Shown: positions 1 to 8,428, counted from the stretch's first letter. The stretch is DNA of 34,947 nucleotides from Lachnospiraceae bacterium (GCA_004558185.1 SFDP01000027.1:1-34947); one strand, 5' to 3'. Translations and numbers: made by a program. The notes: generated by a model from the sequence alone, not told the origin.

Positions 1-1
1 C

Positions 2-73
2 CCAATAGGTGAAAGCGGAAGAACTTGTAAAAACACCTTGAACATTAGAAAATACTGGCTTTTAATAGGTTGA
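2..73 (+). other. Open frame at the left edge, possible gene tail
   Basis: One frame is open from the window edge to a TGA at 71-73, giving about 23 residues rich in Lys, Arg and Leu. It could be the 3' end of a gene cut by the window or chance coding. No motif is recognisable. The bases from 74 to 170 hold no other feature I can support. Confidence 0.15.
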
Positions 74-170
74 CTTGCATTGAACTTCACGGATTCAGGA
101 ATTATATAAAAATGAGATGAAGCATCTATCAGAAATGGTAGGTGCTTTTATTATGCAAGGAAGTGAGGAA

Positions 171-710
171 ATGTACGAATTTGATATAAAAGAGATTTCA
201 AAAGAAGAGGTCCTGAAAATGATTCAGAAATATCACTATTCCAATACTCTTCCGAAGATAAATAAATATTTTCTGGGATTCTTTCTGGATAAGGAGCTGG
301 TCGGTGTAGTCACGCTTGGATGGGGTACAAGACCACGACATACTATACAAAGAATCTTTCCGAGTCTGGATACAAAAGACTATTTAGAGATTGGACGAAT
401 GTGTATGACGGAAGAGATGCCACGAAACAGCGAATCCCAGATGCTGTCACAACTTGTGAAATGGCTTAAGAAACATCTTCCAGAGTTGAAAGTTTTATTT
501 ACCTGGGCAGATGGAATGGTTGGTAAGGTTGGATATGTGTATCAGGCATCTAATTTTATTTACGCTGGTCTTAGCGATGCAGTAAGATTCAAGATTGATG
601 AAACCATGAGGAGAGCATATGCAGATGTGCTTACGGAAAGAATTAAAATCGGTGCTTTTGCAATGCTGATAGAAGTGAAACATATGGTTATTTCGTGTGG
701 GTTATACTAG
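171..710 (+). CDS. Mom-like GNAT-fold protein, apparently with an altered C-terminus
   Basis: The first 130 or so residues look like the phage Mu Mom family, GNAT-fold enzymes that modify adenine in phage DNA. Visible signatures are an early HYSN motif followed by a Pro-Lys, then LVGVVTLGWG, EIGRMCM, EMPRNSES and FTWADGMVGKVGYVYQASNFIYAG-type text near the middle. After that block the sequence stops resembling what I know of the family: relatives usually continue for about 100 more residues, but this one runs only about 45 unfamiliar residues to the stop. It may be a truncated phage remnant or a variant. The start at 171 is chosen because AAGGAAG precedes it by about 8 bases; an in-frame ATG at 117 extends it without similarity. 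The family is assigned by motif memory, and activity on DNA is only inferred. Confidence 0.6.
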   Translation: MYEFDIKEISKEEVLKMIQKYHYSNTLPKINKYFLGFFLDKELVGVVTLGWGTRPRHTIQRIFPSLDTKDYLEIGRMCMTEEMPRNSESQMLSQLVKWLKKHLPELKVLFTWADGMVGKVGYVYQASNFIYAGLSDAVRFKIDETMRRAYADVLTERIKIGAFAMLIEVKHMVISCGLY

Positions 711-770
711 AAAAGATTATTGGAAGATAAAAGAAAAGGAAAATAAAATGGTCGGAATCAAGCCTCCAAG

Positions 771-796
771 TCTCCAAAAGATTTGGAGATTTTTTT
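771..796 (+). terminator. Rho-independent terminator after the Mom-like gene
   Basis: TCTCCAAA (771-778) and TTTGGAGA (782-789) form a perfect 8-bp stem with a three-base AGA loop, followed by seven T at 790-796. It sits between the Mom-like gene and the DUF2500 gene and should separate their transcripts. Confidence 0.85.
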
Positions 797-919
797 CTGC
801 CCATTTTCAGAGGCAAGTAATTTCCGTAACAAATAATCTGTGATACAATATCCTTGAAGGTATAAGAGAAATTACAAATGATGTGGAGCCTTTTTTGCAA
901 AAGAGTATGGAGGATAATC

Positions 920-1303
920 ATGGGATTTGGAATGGGATTTGATATGTTTAGTATCATGTTTAGTATCATGTTCACTATCGTATTCGTTTTGGTGATCGGT
1001 ACTTTTGCTGTTATAGCCGTTAAAGGAATCGGTCAATGGAGTAAGAATAACAACTCCCCAAGATTGACTGTACCGGCAACCGTTGTTTCTAAGAGAACCA
1101 ATGTGACTCGACACCATCATGGTGGAGTCAATGGGCATCACCATCATCACACATCTACTACATATTATGTTACATTTCAAGTCGAAAGCGGAGACCGTAT
1201 GGAGCTTCATGTAGCTGGCTATGAATATGGTTTGCTTGTGGAGGGCGATAATGGAAATTTGACATTCCAAGGAACACGGTATCTTGGTTTTGAACGTCAG
1301 TAA
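920..1303 (+). CDS. DUF2500-type single-pass membrane protein with His-rich loop
   Basis: This 127-residue protein has one N-terminal membrane segment (about residues 6-32, with a repeated MFSIMF pattern), then a small soluble domain. The domain begins with LTVPATVVSKRT and carries a histidine-rich loop (RHHH, then HHHHH) before a beta-rich stretch ending in GTRYLGFER. This arrangement matches the DUF2500 family of small membrane proteins of unknown function. The histidines suggest metal contact, but that is a guess. The start at 920 has a GGAGG-like ribosome site about 6 bases upstream; an in-frame ATG at 878 adds 14 residues with no clear ribosome site. A weak TACAAT box at 844-849 may be its -10. 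Composition is AT-rich like the neighbouring accessory genes. Confidence 0.65.
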   Translation: MGFGMGFDMFSIMFSIMFTIVFVLVIGTFAVIAVKGIGQWSKNNNSPRLTVPATVVSKRTNVTRHHHGGVNGHHHHHTSTTYYVTFQVESGDRMELHVAGYEYGLLVEGDNGNLTFQGTRYLGFERQ

Positions 1304-1465
1304 AGCAGAGGTTGGTTATCAATGAGTAAGGAGTCGGAGGAAAAGGCTGACTATTCCATTAGGATAGATCAATGCTGTTCATTTAAGCCCAGTATAGACA
1401 ATACTCAAGGATACAAAAAAGCCGATGGACAGGAGGTGAAGGAATCTGGGAATGGAGGAAAAGAA

Positions 1466-2137
1466 ATGATGGAAATTTATTATATTGAGGATGATAAAAA
1501 CATTGCAAATATTGTAAAAGAATATTTAGAACAGAAAGCCTTTATTGTTACCGTTTTTTCAACACTTGGCGAAGCGAGATGTGCATTAGACCAGCGTGTG
1601 CCAGGGCTTGTTCTTGTGGATTGGAATATGCCGGATGGGAAAGGTGATACACTGTGTCAATGGATACGCTCAAAATGGAAAGAACTTCCAATTATTTTTT
1701 TGACTGTCCGAAATGATACCTGTGATGTCGTTTCAGGATTTAACAGCGGAGCTGATGATTATGTAGTAAAGCCATTTGAATTGGAAATTTTATATTCCCG
1801 AATCCTTGCATTGCTTCGCAGGAGTGGCAATGTAACTGGAAAATATCTTACCTGCGGTCCTGTTTCCATTGACCAGAATAGAATGATGGTATTTTATCAG
1901 AATGAGGAAATTGGGGTCAGTCAGGCAGAATACCAACTGTTATTGCTTTTAATGAACAATAAAGGAAAGACAGTTACAAGAGAGAGGCTGCTTGAACAGA
2001 TTTGGGATAGCAATGGCAACTATGTTAATGATAATACATTGACTGTAACAATGAAACGTCTGCGAGAGAAGCTGCACCAGCCATCATGCTTAAAAACGAT
2101 CCGAAGTTTTGGCTACCGTATGGAGGATGATGTATGA
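1466..2137 (+). CDS. OmpR/VanR-family response regulator
   Basis: This 223-residue protein has an N-terminal receiver domain (acidic pair E8-D9-D10, phosphoacceptor D52 in LVLVDWNMPDG, conserved K102 in VVKPFE) and a C-terminal winged-helix DNA-binding domain (about 125-220) ending in TIRSFGYRME. It should be phosphorylated by the overlapping kinase gene and bind DNA, probably controlling the ABC transporter downstream. The start at 1466 is preferred because TGGAGGA lies about 6 bases upstream and the product then begins right at the receiver fold. The frame stays open back to an ATG at 1322, but those 48 residues are polar, low in hydrophobic core residues and unlike any receiver extension. 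A second ATG follows at 1469. Confidence 0.9.
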   Translation: MMEIYYIEDDKNIANIVKEYLEQKAFIVTVFSTLGEARCALDQRVPGLVLVDWNMPDGKGDTLCQWIRSKWKELPIIFLTVRNDTCDVVSGFNSGADDYVVKPFELEILYSRILALLRRSGNVTGKYLTCGPVSIDQNRMMVFYQNEEIGVSQAEYQLLLLLMNNKGKTVTRERLLEQIWDSNGNYVNDNTLTVTMKRLREKLHQPSCLKTIRSFGYRMEDDV

Positions 2138-3315
2138 ATGAAAAAAGAAACAGCAGATTGATCATGCTGCTTGTACTGTCGGTTAGCCTGATAGCAACTG
2201 CCTTGGCAGTTGTCTTCCTAACATATTATTTCAGCCATATACAGTATCAGACTTTGGCGGATTTTTGCGAAAAAATCATCGAAGAATATCCAGAGTGCAG
2301 GTATACTATTTCGGAAGCTTTGAAATCACAAGAAACAGACAAGTTAATTTTATCAGATGAAAATATATTATTGTCTTTTGGGTATGAACAATTAGATTTT
2401 ATGAGAGCAAATGCGGAAGTTTTCTGGGTGGCAGGTACAGGCTTCCTGATTGGAAGCGTATTATTTCTTTTGGCTTTTTTATATTGGCATAGAAAATCAG
2501 AAGCTCGAATAAAAATGTTGACAAATTATCTGGAGAAAATAAACACAGGGGGACAGAGCTTGCTTCTGGACACATCGGAAGATGAATTTTCCAGATTACA
2601 GGATGAAATATATAAAACTATTACGACACTTTATCAGACGAGAGATGCAGCACTTATGGCAAAAAGAAATTTTGCAGATAATCTTTCCAATATTGCTCAT
2701 CAGTTAAAAACGCCAATTACTGCGATTTCCCTTTCCGTACAGATGATGAAGCAACAACTCCCTCCTGCTTATCTTGCACAAATTGAACGGCAATTATACC
2801 GACTCACACATCTGGCAGAAGCATTGTTACTATTATCCCGTATTGATGCAGGAACACTTACTATGAAAGAATCTCCGGTTGATGTTTTCACGATACTTAC
2901 ACTTGCCTACGATAATTTGCAGGAATTATTTGTAAAGGAGGGTGTTTTTGTTGATATTCCAGAAACAGATGAAATCAGCATAAAAGCAGATTTGGAATGG
3001 ACAATGGAAGCAATTATGAATTTGTTAAAGAACTGTATGGAACACACTCCCTCAGGAACTACAGTTCATTGTTCCTATGAAAAAAATCCCCTGTATGTAC
3101 AGGTTCGTATATGGGACGAAGGACAGGGATTTGCCAAAGAAGATTTACCACATTTGTTTGAACGTTTTTATCGAGGAAGGAATGCAAAAGATAATAGCGT
3201 TGGAATTGGGCTTCCGCTGGCGAAAGCAATCATAGAAATGCAAAATGGGATTATCAGTACACTCAATCTTCCGAATGGAGGGGCTTGTTTTGAAATCCGT
3301 TTTTACAGTCACTGA
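2134..3315 (+). CDS. VanS/PhoR-like sensor histidine kinase
   Basis: The ATG overlaps the regulator stop (ATGA), so the pair is translationally coupled. The 393-residue protein has two membrane segments (about 9-32 and 95-118) bracketing a short extracytoplasmic loop of about 60 residues. A linker and a HisKA domain with phosphoacceptor H189 in the IAHQLKTPI motif follow. The C-terminal ATPase domain shows an N box (MNLLKNCMEH), a G1 box (DEGQGF), an F box (LFERFYRG) and a G2 box (VGIGLPLAKAI). The small sensor loop is larger than in intramembrane-sensing BceS-type kinases, so this resembles the VanS-like kinases that accompany ABC exporters in gut Firmicutes. The signal is not deducible. Confidence 0.9.
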   Translation: MNEKRNSRLIMLLVLSVSLIATALAVVFLTYYFSHIQYQTLADFCEKIIEEYPECRYTISEALKSQETDKLILSDENILLSFGYEQLDFMRANAEVFWVAGTGFLIGSVLFLLAFLYWHRKSEARIKMLTNYLEKINTGGQSLLLDTSEDEFSRLQDEIYKTITTLYQTRDAALMAKRNFADNLSNIAHQLKTPITAISLSVQMMKQQLPPAYLAQIERQLYRLTHLAEALLLLSRIDAGTLTMKESPVDVFTILTLAYDNLQELFVKEGVFVDIPETDEISIKADLEWTMEAIMNLLKNCMEHTPSGTTVHCSYEKNPLYVQVRIWDEGQGFAKEDLPHLFERFYRGRNAKDNSVGIGLPLAKAIIEMQNGIISTLNLPNGGACFEIRFYSH

Positions 3316-3391
3316 AATGTCACTTTACTTTGTTATGATGGTGCTGTCAGGAAAGCAGATAGCTTTGAGAAGAACATCATAGGAGATTATT

Positions 3392-4072
3392 ATGGAAATA
3401 CTAAAATGCAATGGCGTTGAAAAGATATTTGGAAAAGAGGGAAATCGAGTAACCGCCTTGAACGGGATTGAACTTTCTATTGATAAGGGAGAGTTTGTTG
3501 CGATTGTCGGTGCATCGGGTTCTGGAAAGTCAACGCTGTTGCATATTCTGGGGAGTGTGGACAAACCTACAAAAGGTACTGTGGAGGTAGATGGTGTTGA
3601 TGTTGGAAAATTGAACGCTACTGAAGCTGCCATTTTTAGAAGGAGGAAAGTAGGATTGGTCTACCAGTTCTATAATTTAATTCCTACTCTGACAGTGGAA
3701 AAAAATATTCTTATGCCAATGCTGCTTGATAAGAGAAGGCCTGAGAAACAGCATTTTGATGCTATTATAAACACTTTGGGAATAAAAGATAAGTTGGAAG
3801 CATTGCCCCATCAGTTGTCTGGCGGGCAGCAGCAGAGAGCAGCAATTGCACGGGCGTTAATTTACCGCCCTGCAATTCTGCTTGCAGATGAGCCAACTGG
3901 AAACCTTGACCGGAAAAATTCAAGAGAGATAGTTGACCTTTTAAAACTGTCTAATCGCAATCTGAAGCAGACCATACTGCTTATTACCCACGATGAAAAG
4001 ATTGCACTTGAAGCAGACCGCATTGTGACAATAGAGGATGGCAGGATTATCACTGACCAGAAGCGGAGGTGA
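3392..4072 (+). CDS. ABC transporter ATPase, LolD/MacB/BceA type
   Basis: This 226-residue ATPase has a Walker A motif GASGSGKST (40-48), a Q loop in VYQFYNLIP, the signature LSGGQQQ (142-148), Walker B AILLADE (161-167) followed by PTGNLD, and a switch His in LITHDE. The LSGGQQQRAAIARAL plus DEPTGNLD combination is characteristic of the ATPases paired with FtsX/MacB permeases rather than importers. The start has TAGGAG 7 bases upstream. It begins 76 bp after the kinase gene, with no terminator between, and its stop codon overlaps the ribosome site of the permease. The likely role is energising export, extraction or sensing of a cell-envelope-active compound, by analogy with BceA-type systems. 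Confidence 0.92.
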   Translation: MEILKCNGVEKIFGKEGNRVTALNGIELSIDKGEFVAIVGASGSGKSTLLHILGSVDKPTKGTVEVDGVDVGKLNATEAAIFRRRKVGLVYQFYNLIPTLTVEKNILMPMLLDKRRPEKQHFDAIINTLGIKDKLEALPHQLSGGQQQRAAIARALIYRPAILLADEPTGNLDRKNSREIVDLLKLSNRNLKQTILLITHDEKIALEADRIVTIEDGRIITDQKRR

Positions 4073-4077
4073 GCAGA

Positions 4078-6270
4078 ATGTGGAAGGATTATTCCAAGAG
4101 TTATTTACAGAATAACCGTGCATCTAGTGTGTCAGTTATGGCAGCAGCTTATATTGCCACAATGTTCCTTTCCTTGCTCTGCAGTCTGGGATATAATTTT
4201 TGGACATATGAAATCGAACAGATAGTTCTGGATGAAGGGGATTGGCAAGGACGCATTGTTGGTACAATAGATGAAAAAGATTTATCTCTGATACAAAATT
4301 TTTCTAATGTGGAAAAAATTATTGTCAATGAAGCGTCATCTGGAGAAGAAACCGTGATTGACATTTATTTTCTAAATGCAAGAACGATTTATCAAGATAT
4401 GCCGTTGATTACAAAACAGCTTGGGGTGGAGGAAAATGCAGCGGAGTATCATTCTCTGTTGTTATCCAGATATTTTATCCATGACCCGCAGGATGAACAG
4501 CCACCGCTTTTGATGGCGCTCTATTTAGGTGTTTTAATTATAGTATCATTTTCGCTGATTTTGATTATCCGTAATTCCTTTGAGCTGTCCATGAATGCGA
4601 GAGTTCATCAGTTTGGTATTCTCTCTAGTATTGGTGCGACCCCAAAACAGATTAGGACTTGCTTGATACAGGAGGCTGCTGTACTCTGTGCCGTTCCAAT
4701 TTTTCTTGGAAGTTTATTGGGGATTGCCATCAGTTTTGGCTTGATAGAAGCTATCAATATTTTTGCCGCAGATGTTTCAGGACGGCATGAAGCTATATTT
4801 CAATATCATTTCATTGTATTTGGGATAACGATTCTGGCATCTGTTTTGACTGTGCTTTTTTCAGCATGGATACCAGCAAGAAAGCTAAGCAGAATGACGC
4901 CGCTTCAGGCAATTTGCAATACAATGGATTTACAACTAAAGAAAAGAAAGCGTTCTCACATTTTATCTCTGTTGTTTGGAATAGAGGGAGAACTGGCGGG
5001 AAATACATTAAAGGCACAAAAAAAGGCTTTGCGAATATCTACCCTGTCATTATTGCTGTCTTTTCTAGGATTTTCGATAATGCTCTGTTTTACGACCCTT
5101 TCAGATATTAGTACAAGATATACTTATTTTGAAAGGTATCAGAATTCGTGGGACGTAATGGTAACGGTAAAAGATACGGCGATAGCAGATTTTGGCTTGA
5201 CAGAAGAATTGCAGGAGCTTTTGGGAGTACAAGATGTCACAGTCTATCAAAAAGCCAAAGGAATAGGCGTCATACCGGAAGATATCCAAAGTGATGAGCT
5301 GATTGCGTTAGGGGGATTTGAATCCATTACAGGACAAACCATTATGGAGGGGCAGTTACAGGTGGAGGCTCCTATCATTATTTTGGATGATGACAGCTTT
5401 CTGAATTATTGTTCGCAAATTGGGATTGTCCCAAGCCTTGAAGGAACAATAATATTAAATCGCATTTGGGATAACCAAAATAGTAATTTCAGATACAAAG
5501 AGTATGTACCTTTTGTGAAAGAAAACAGCAAAAGTACAATATTACTTAACGGCAGTCAGAATGGGCAGTCGGCAGAAATACCAGTCCTGTCTTACACGCA
5601 GGAAGTTCCTGCTTTGAGAGAAGAATATGATAATTATGTGTTGGTGCATTTTGTTCCGTTGTCCATTTGGACAGCCATGTCGGAACGACTGGGAGAAGCG
5701 GAAGCGGACAGCTATATTCGGATTTTTTCCAGTGGAGATGCTTCTCTTGCGGATTTGAACATTTTAGAGGAGAATGTTGTCCATCTTGTGGGGCAGAAAT
5801 ATGAAATCGAAACTGAAAACAGAGTCCAGGAAAAGATTTCTAATGACAGTATGATAACAGGTAGTGTAGTTATCTTGGGCTCGTTTTGTGTATTGCTTGC
5901 TATCATAGGAATTGCTAATGTGTTTTCTAACACGCTGGGTTTTCTGAGGCAGAGAAAGCGGGAGTTTGCCCAGTATATGTCTATTGGTTTAACTCCGTCG
6001 GAGATGCGAAAAATGTTCTGTATTGAAGCATTTGCTATTGCAGGAAAACCGCTTTTGATTACATTACCGCTTACACTGATATTTATAGAATTTGCCGTAA
6101 CCGCAAGCTATTTAGACCCAATGGTGTTCTGGACAGAAGCACCAATTATACCTATTTTAGTGTTTGCCGCAGCGATAGTTGGTTTTGTCGCACTTGCTTA
6201 TTATATCGGTGGAAAACGTCTTTTGAGATGTGATTTGAATGAAACACTAAAGGATGACACAATGGTCTAA
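4078..6270 (+). CDS. ABC transporter permease with two FtsX modules
   Basis: This 730-residue permease contains two FtsX-like halves. I see about eight membrane segments: one near the N-terminus, three around residues 145-265, one near 325, and three in the last 150 residues. Extracytoplasmic stretches of about 110 residues (after segment 1) and 250 residues (after segment 5) lie between them. Each half has the short Gly-rich cytoplasmic turn seen before the third segment of FtsX units (SSIGATPKQIR and MSIGLTPSEMR). The eight-segment duplicated layout differs from classical ten-segment BceB. The start at 4078 has GGAGGTG 6 bases upstream; a GTG at 4069 in the same frame lies inside that ribosome site. 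It is the partner of the ATPase at 3392-4072. Confidence 0.85.
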   Translation: MWKDYSKSYLQNNRASSVSVMAAAYIATMFLSLLCSLGYNFWTYEIEQIVLDEGDWQGRIVGTIDEKDLSLIQNFSNVEKIIVNEASSGEETVIDIYFLNARTIYQDMPLITKQLGVEENAAEYHSLLLSRYFIHDPQDEQPPLLMALYLGVLIIVSFSLILIIRNSFELSMNARVHQFGILSSIGATPKQIRTCLIQEAAVLCAVPIFLGSLLGIAISFGLIEAINIFAADVSGRHEAIFQYHFIVFGITILASVLTVLFSAWIPARKLSRMTPLQAICNTMDLQLKKRKRSHILSLLFGIEGELAGNTLKAQKKALRISTLSLLLSFLGFSIMLCFTTLSDISTRYTYFERYQNSWDVMVTVKDTAIADFGLTEELQELLGVQDVTVYQKAKGIGVIPEDIQSDELIALGGFESITGQTIMEGQLQVEAPIIILDDDSFLNYCSQIGIVPSLEGTIILNRIWDNQNSNFRYKEYVPFVKENSKSTILLNGSQNGQSAEIPVLSYTQEVPALREEYDNYVLVHFVPLSIWTAMSERLGEAEADSYIRIFSSGDASLADLNILEENVVHLVGQKYEIETENRVQEKISNDSMITGSVVILGSFCVLLAIIGIANVFSNTLGFLRQRKREFAQYMSIGLTPSEMRKMFCIEAFAIAGKPLLITLPLTLIFIEFAVTASYLDPMVFWTEAPIIPILVFAAAIVGFVALAYYIGGKRLLRCDLNETLKDDTMV

Positions 6271-6434
6271 GTGCAGATGAATTTGAACAGAAACTATGAG
6301 ATTATGGTGCAAAAAACGGATAGTCCTGTCTGCGGTAATAAGACTCGTTTATGAGAGGAACTTTTTTCGGCCGGATGGTCTCTCCGGGAAAGCCTCTCAT
6401 GGGTTCTGGGAAAATCTCTGAGCAGCAGGGGAAG
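6271..6434. other. Convergent intergenic gap and apparent composition boundary
   Basis: The permease (plus) and antiporter (minus) end facing each other across 164 bp. An 8-bp inverted repeat (ATGAGAGG at 6351-6358, CCTCTCAT at 6393-6400) and a 9-bp one (GCAGGGGAA at 6425-6433, TTCCCCTGC at 6444-6452, spanning the antiporter stop) are present. Neither has a good T tract. Sequence to the left is AT-rich and to the right clearly richer in GC. Confidence 0.4.
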
Positions 6435-7649
6435 TCAATCGATTTCCCCTGCCAGTTCAAAGCCCTTCTTGGCGGCAATCACCGCAATAATCTCGTTAAT
6501 TACCGCTGCCGCCGCAATGGTTCCCTTTACAATTACCGCAAGGTCGGGCTGGGAAGCAGCCAGTACGGAACAGATGATCCCGGTAAAAACTAAGGACACA
6601 CCGGAATGGGGCAGTAGGGTAAGCCCCAGATACCGCTGAACCGTTTTCGGCATTTTGGCTGCCTTAGCCCCGAACCTGGCACCGAAATATTTCCCACAGG
6701 CACGGGAGCCAATGTAGATAAAGGTATACAGGCCGGCGCCGAGAATCAGGTGGTAATCCAGGGGCGCTCCCAAATCTACGATTGCTGCTAACAGACTGAC
6801 GGCAAGAACAGGATGAAACCAGTCTGACAGACGGGTTAGCTGTTCCTCCGGGAGCATATTGGAAAATGCGGCTGAAAAGGCAACCCCCATCAGCATATAA
6901 TTTAAGGAGATACTGGTGAAAATTCTGGTATTAAACAATAGGCCGATCATGGCCGTAGCGGTAATACCCAGTAAAAGAATCGCCAATGTACTTCCTTTTT
7001 TTGCAGTCTTTTTTAACAAAAGTCCGGCAATTATTCCGGTGATGGCTCCCAGAACAATGGGTAAAAAAATCATAACCGGAATCATATACAGAGCAACGGA
7101 GCCTCCCGACACGGCCCGAGCAATAAAGGAATTTACGGTGAAAAAGACCGCAATGCCTACAATATCATCCAGTACAGCCATAGGCAGCAGAGTATCCGTT
7201 ACAGGCCCGTGAGTATGAAATTCCTGCACGATAGAGAGCGCAGGAGCCGGAGCCGTTGCCAGAGCAATTCCCCCGAAGGCAAAAGCAAGATATAGGGGAA
7301 TCCCGGTAAACCAAAAAAGAACGGCAAACAGCAGGGATACGATGGCAAAGGTGCCCAATGACTGTGTCAGCGTGGTAACCATCAGTGCTTTCCCATAGGC
7401 CTTGATTTTTTTCCAAACCAGCTCTGTACCCAGCATCAGGCCAAAGGCACACTGCATCCAGGTGATCACCAGCTTATACCACTGAGAATCCATGATCTCC
7501 TGGGGCATAAGTCCCAGAGCATTAGGCCCCAAAAGCATTCCTACGATCAGCCATCCCAAAATAGAAGGCATTTTCAGCTTCGCAATCAGCTTTCCTGCAA
7601 CAAATGCCGCTGCCAGTGTACAAATCCATCTAACTCCATAGAACTCCAT
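6435..7649 (-). CDS. CPA2-family Na+/H+ antiporter
   Basis: This 404-residue integral membrane protein has about 12 hydrophobic segments and the cation:proton antiporter 2 fold signatures. These include an N-terminal SILGWLIVGMLLGPNALGL motif, a Gly/Ala-rich crossing segment (GGIALATAPAPALS), and an Asp-Asp pair in AVLDDIVGI. A double Asp at this site is the ion-binding pair of electrogenic antiporters such as NapA and NhaA, so proton-for-sodium exchange is the best guess. No RCK/TrkA-N domain follows, unlike KefB/KefC. The start at 7649 is chosen because GAGAGGA precedes it by about 5 bases. The frame is open further upstream into the TetR gene, but that extension is Cys-rich and not family-like. 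It lies 32 bp after the TetR stop and is probably co-transcribed with it. Confidence 0.88.
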   Translation of the reverse strand: MEFYGVRWICTLAAAFVAGKLIAKLKMPSILGWLIVGMLLGPNALGLMPQEIMDSQWYKLVITWMQCAFGLMLGTELVWKKIKAYGKALMVTTLTQSLGTFAIVSLLFAVLFWFTGIPLYLAFAFGGIALATAPAPALSIVQEFHTHGPVTDTLLPMAVLDDIVGIAVFFTVNSFIARAVSGGSVALYMIPVMIFLPIVLGAITGIIAGLLLKKTAKKGSTLAILLLGITATAMIGLLFNTRIFTSISLNYMLMGVAFSAAFSNMLPEEQLTRLSDWFHPVLAVSLLAAIVDLGAPLDYHLILGAGLYTFIYIGSRACGKYFGARFGAKAAKMPKTVQRYLGLTLLPHSGVSLVFTGIICSVLAASQPDLAVIVKGTIAAAAVINEIIAVIAAKKGFELAGEID

Positions 7650-7681
7650 TTTTCCTCTCATTCCGCTGCTTTGGCAGCATT

Positions 7682-8359
7682 TCAATCTCCAGGATTTTGT
7701 GCACCAGCACAAATCCCGGGCTCCTTTCGGTGAACCGTTTTTTCACCTAAAACTCCATATAAGAAAATATCCAACTGCCGATGGCAGCGTTCCTCATGGG
7801 CATAAAGAAGCTCCCTGGGGGAAAGCTGCTCCCCACAGACAGCCTTAAAATGGGCATTAAAATAATCCATATACATACGAAAATCCTCTGCTGCCGTTTC
7901 AACGGATAAGCCGGGACGAAGAGGCTCGGTCTTAAGCAGCCTGGTGAGCACAGAGACATTCAGCTCATCAAAGTCCTGCCGCAGCCGGAGGATTTGGGGC
8001 AATAGCTTTTTGGGGGGATTAAAGGAGGCATCCACGAAAATTCCCAGATACTCAGGCTTCTCGGAAAAAAAGTGGAGCCTGGCATCGAAGTAGCCCTGCA
8101 GTCCCTCTACAAGAGTCTGGTAAGAAGCCTCGGCTGCCTTCCGCAGATAGGCGGTAATGGAAGTAAAGCAGTTCTCAACACAAAGCAGATACAATTCATC
8201 CTTATCCTTAAAATGATGATAAATGCTCCCTTTGGAAATGCCCTCCCTGGCCCATACCGCATTCAGAGCCGCCCCCCCATAGCCCTTTTCAGAAAATTCC
8301 TGCAAGGCTGCATAGAGAATCCGGGTCTTTGATAAAGCGCTTTTTTCCTGCTGATTCAT
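7682..8359 (-). CDS. TetR/AcrR-family transcriptional regulator
   Basis: This 225-residue protein begins with the typical TetR helix-turn-helix (about residues 12-58): TRILYAALQEFSEKGYGG, then WAREGISKGSIYHHFKDKDELY, which contains the conserved KGSxYHHF recognition helix. The remainder is the helical ligand-binding and dimerisation region, too variable to predict an inducer. The start at 8359 has GGAGGAAGA immediately upstream at ideal spacing; the open frame extends to 8428 but that part is promoter and operator. A perfect 17-bp inverted repeat at 8381-8425 overlaps the predicted promoter, consistent with autoregulation. The antiporter is the likely co-regulated gene, and the divergent acyltransferase operon could be affected too. 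Confidence 0.9.
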   Translation of the reverse strand: MNQQEKSALSKTRILYAALQEFSEKGYGGAALNAVWAREGISKGSIYHHFKDKDELYLLCVENCFTSITAYLRKAAEASYQTLVEGLQGYFDARLHFFSEKPEYLGIFVDASFNPPKKLLPQILRLRQDFDELNVSVLTRLLKTEPLRPGLSVETAAEDFRMYMDYFNAHFKAVCGEQLSPRELLYAHEERCHRQLDIFLYGVLGEKTVHRKEPGICAGAQNPGD

Positions 8360-8380
8360 GAATCTTCCTCCAAAAAACAA

Positions 8381-8425
8381 ACCACCTGGTCTGTTTATTA
8401 CCATAACATAAACAGACCAGGTGGT
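8381..8425. promoter_or_regulatory. Perfect inverted repeat, candidate TetR operator
   Basis: ACCACCTGGTCTGTTTA (8381-8397) is repeated exactly in inverted form at 8409-8425 with an 11-bp spacer. It lies 22 bp upstream of the TetR start and overlaps the minus-strand -35 and -10 boxes, so a bound dimer or pair of dimers would block tetR transcription. The half-site AACAGACCAGGTGGT is rich in the alternating pattern common to TetR operators. Confidence 0.8.
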
Positions 8426-8428
8426 CAA
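8400..8428 (-). promoter_or_regulatory. Predicted promoter of the tetR-antiporter operon
   Basis: On the minus strand TTGACC (8428-8423) and TATGGT (8405-8400) are spaced by 17 bp, a reasonable sigma-A pair. It lies inside the perfect inverted repeat. The -10 is imperfect (four of six). Confidence 0.5.

Noticed and set aside
872..1270. 132-residue minus-strand frame over the DUF2500 gene
   Set aside because: It mirrors the His-rich coding strand, has no ribosome site and resembles nothing; the plus-strand protein has a membrane segment and family-like core.
1322..1465. 48-residue N-terminal extension of the response regulator
   Set aside because: The in-frame ATG at 1322 has a poor ribosome site and the extension is polar and unlike a receiver; the ATG at 1466 follows TGGAGGA.
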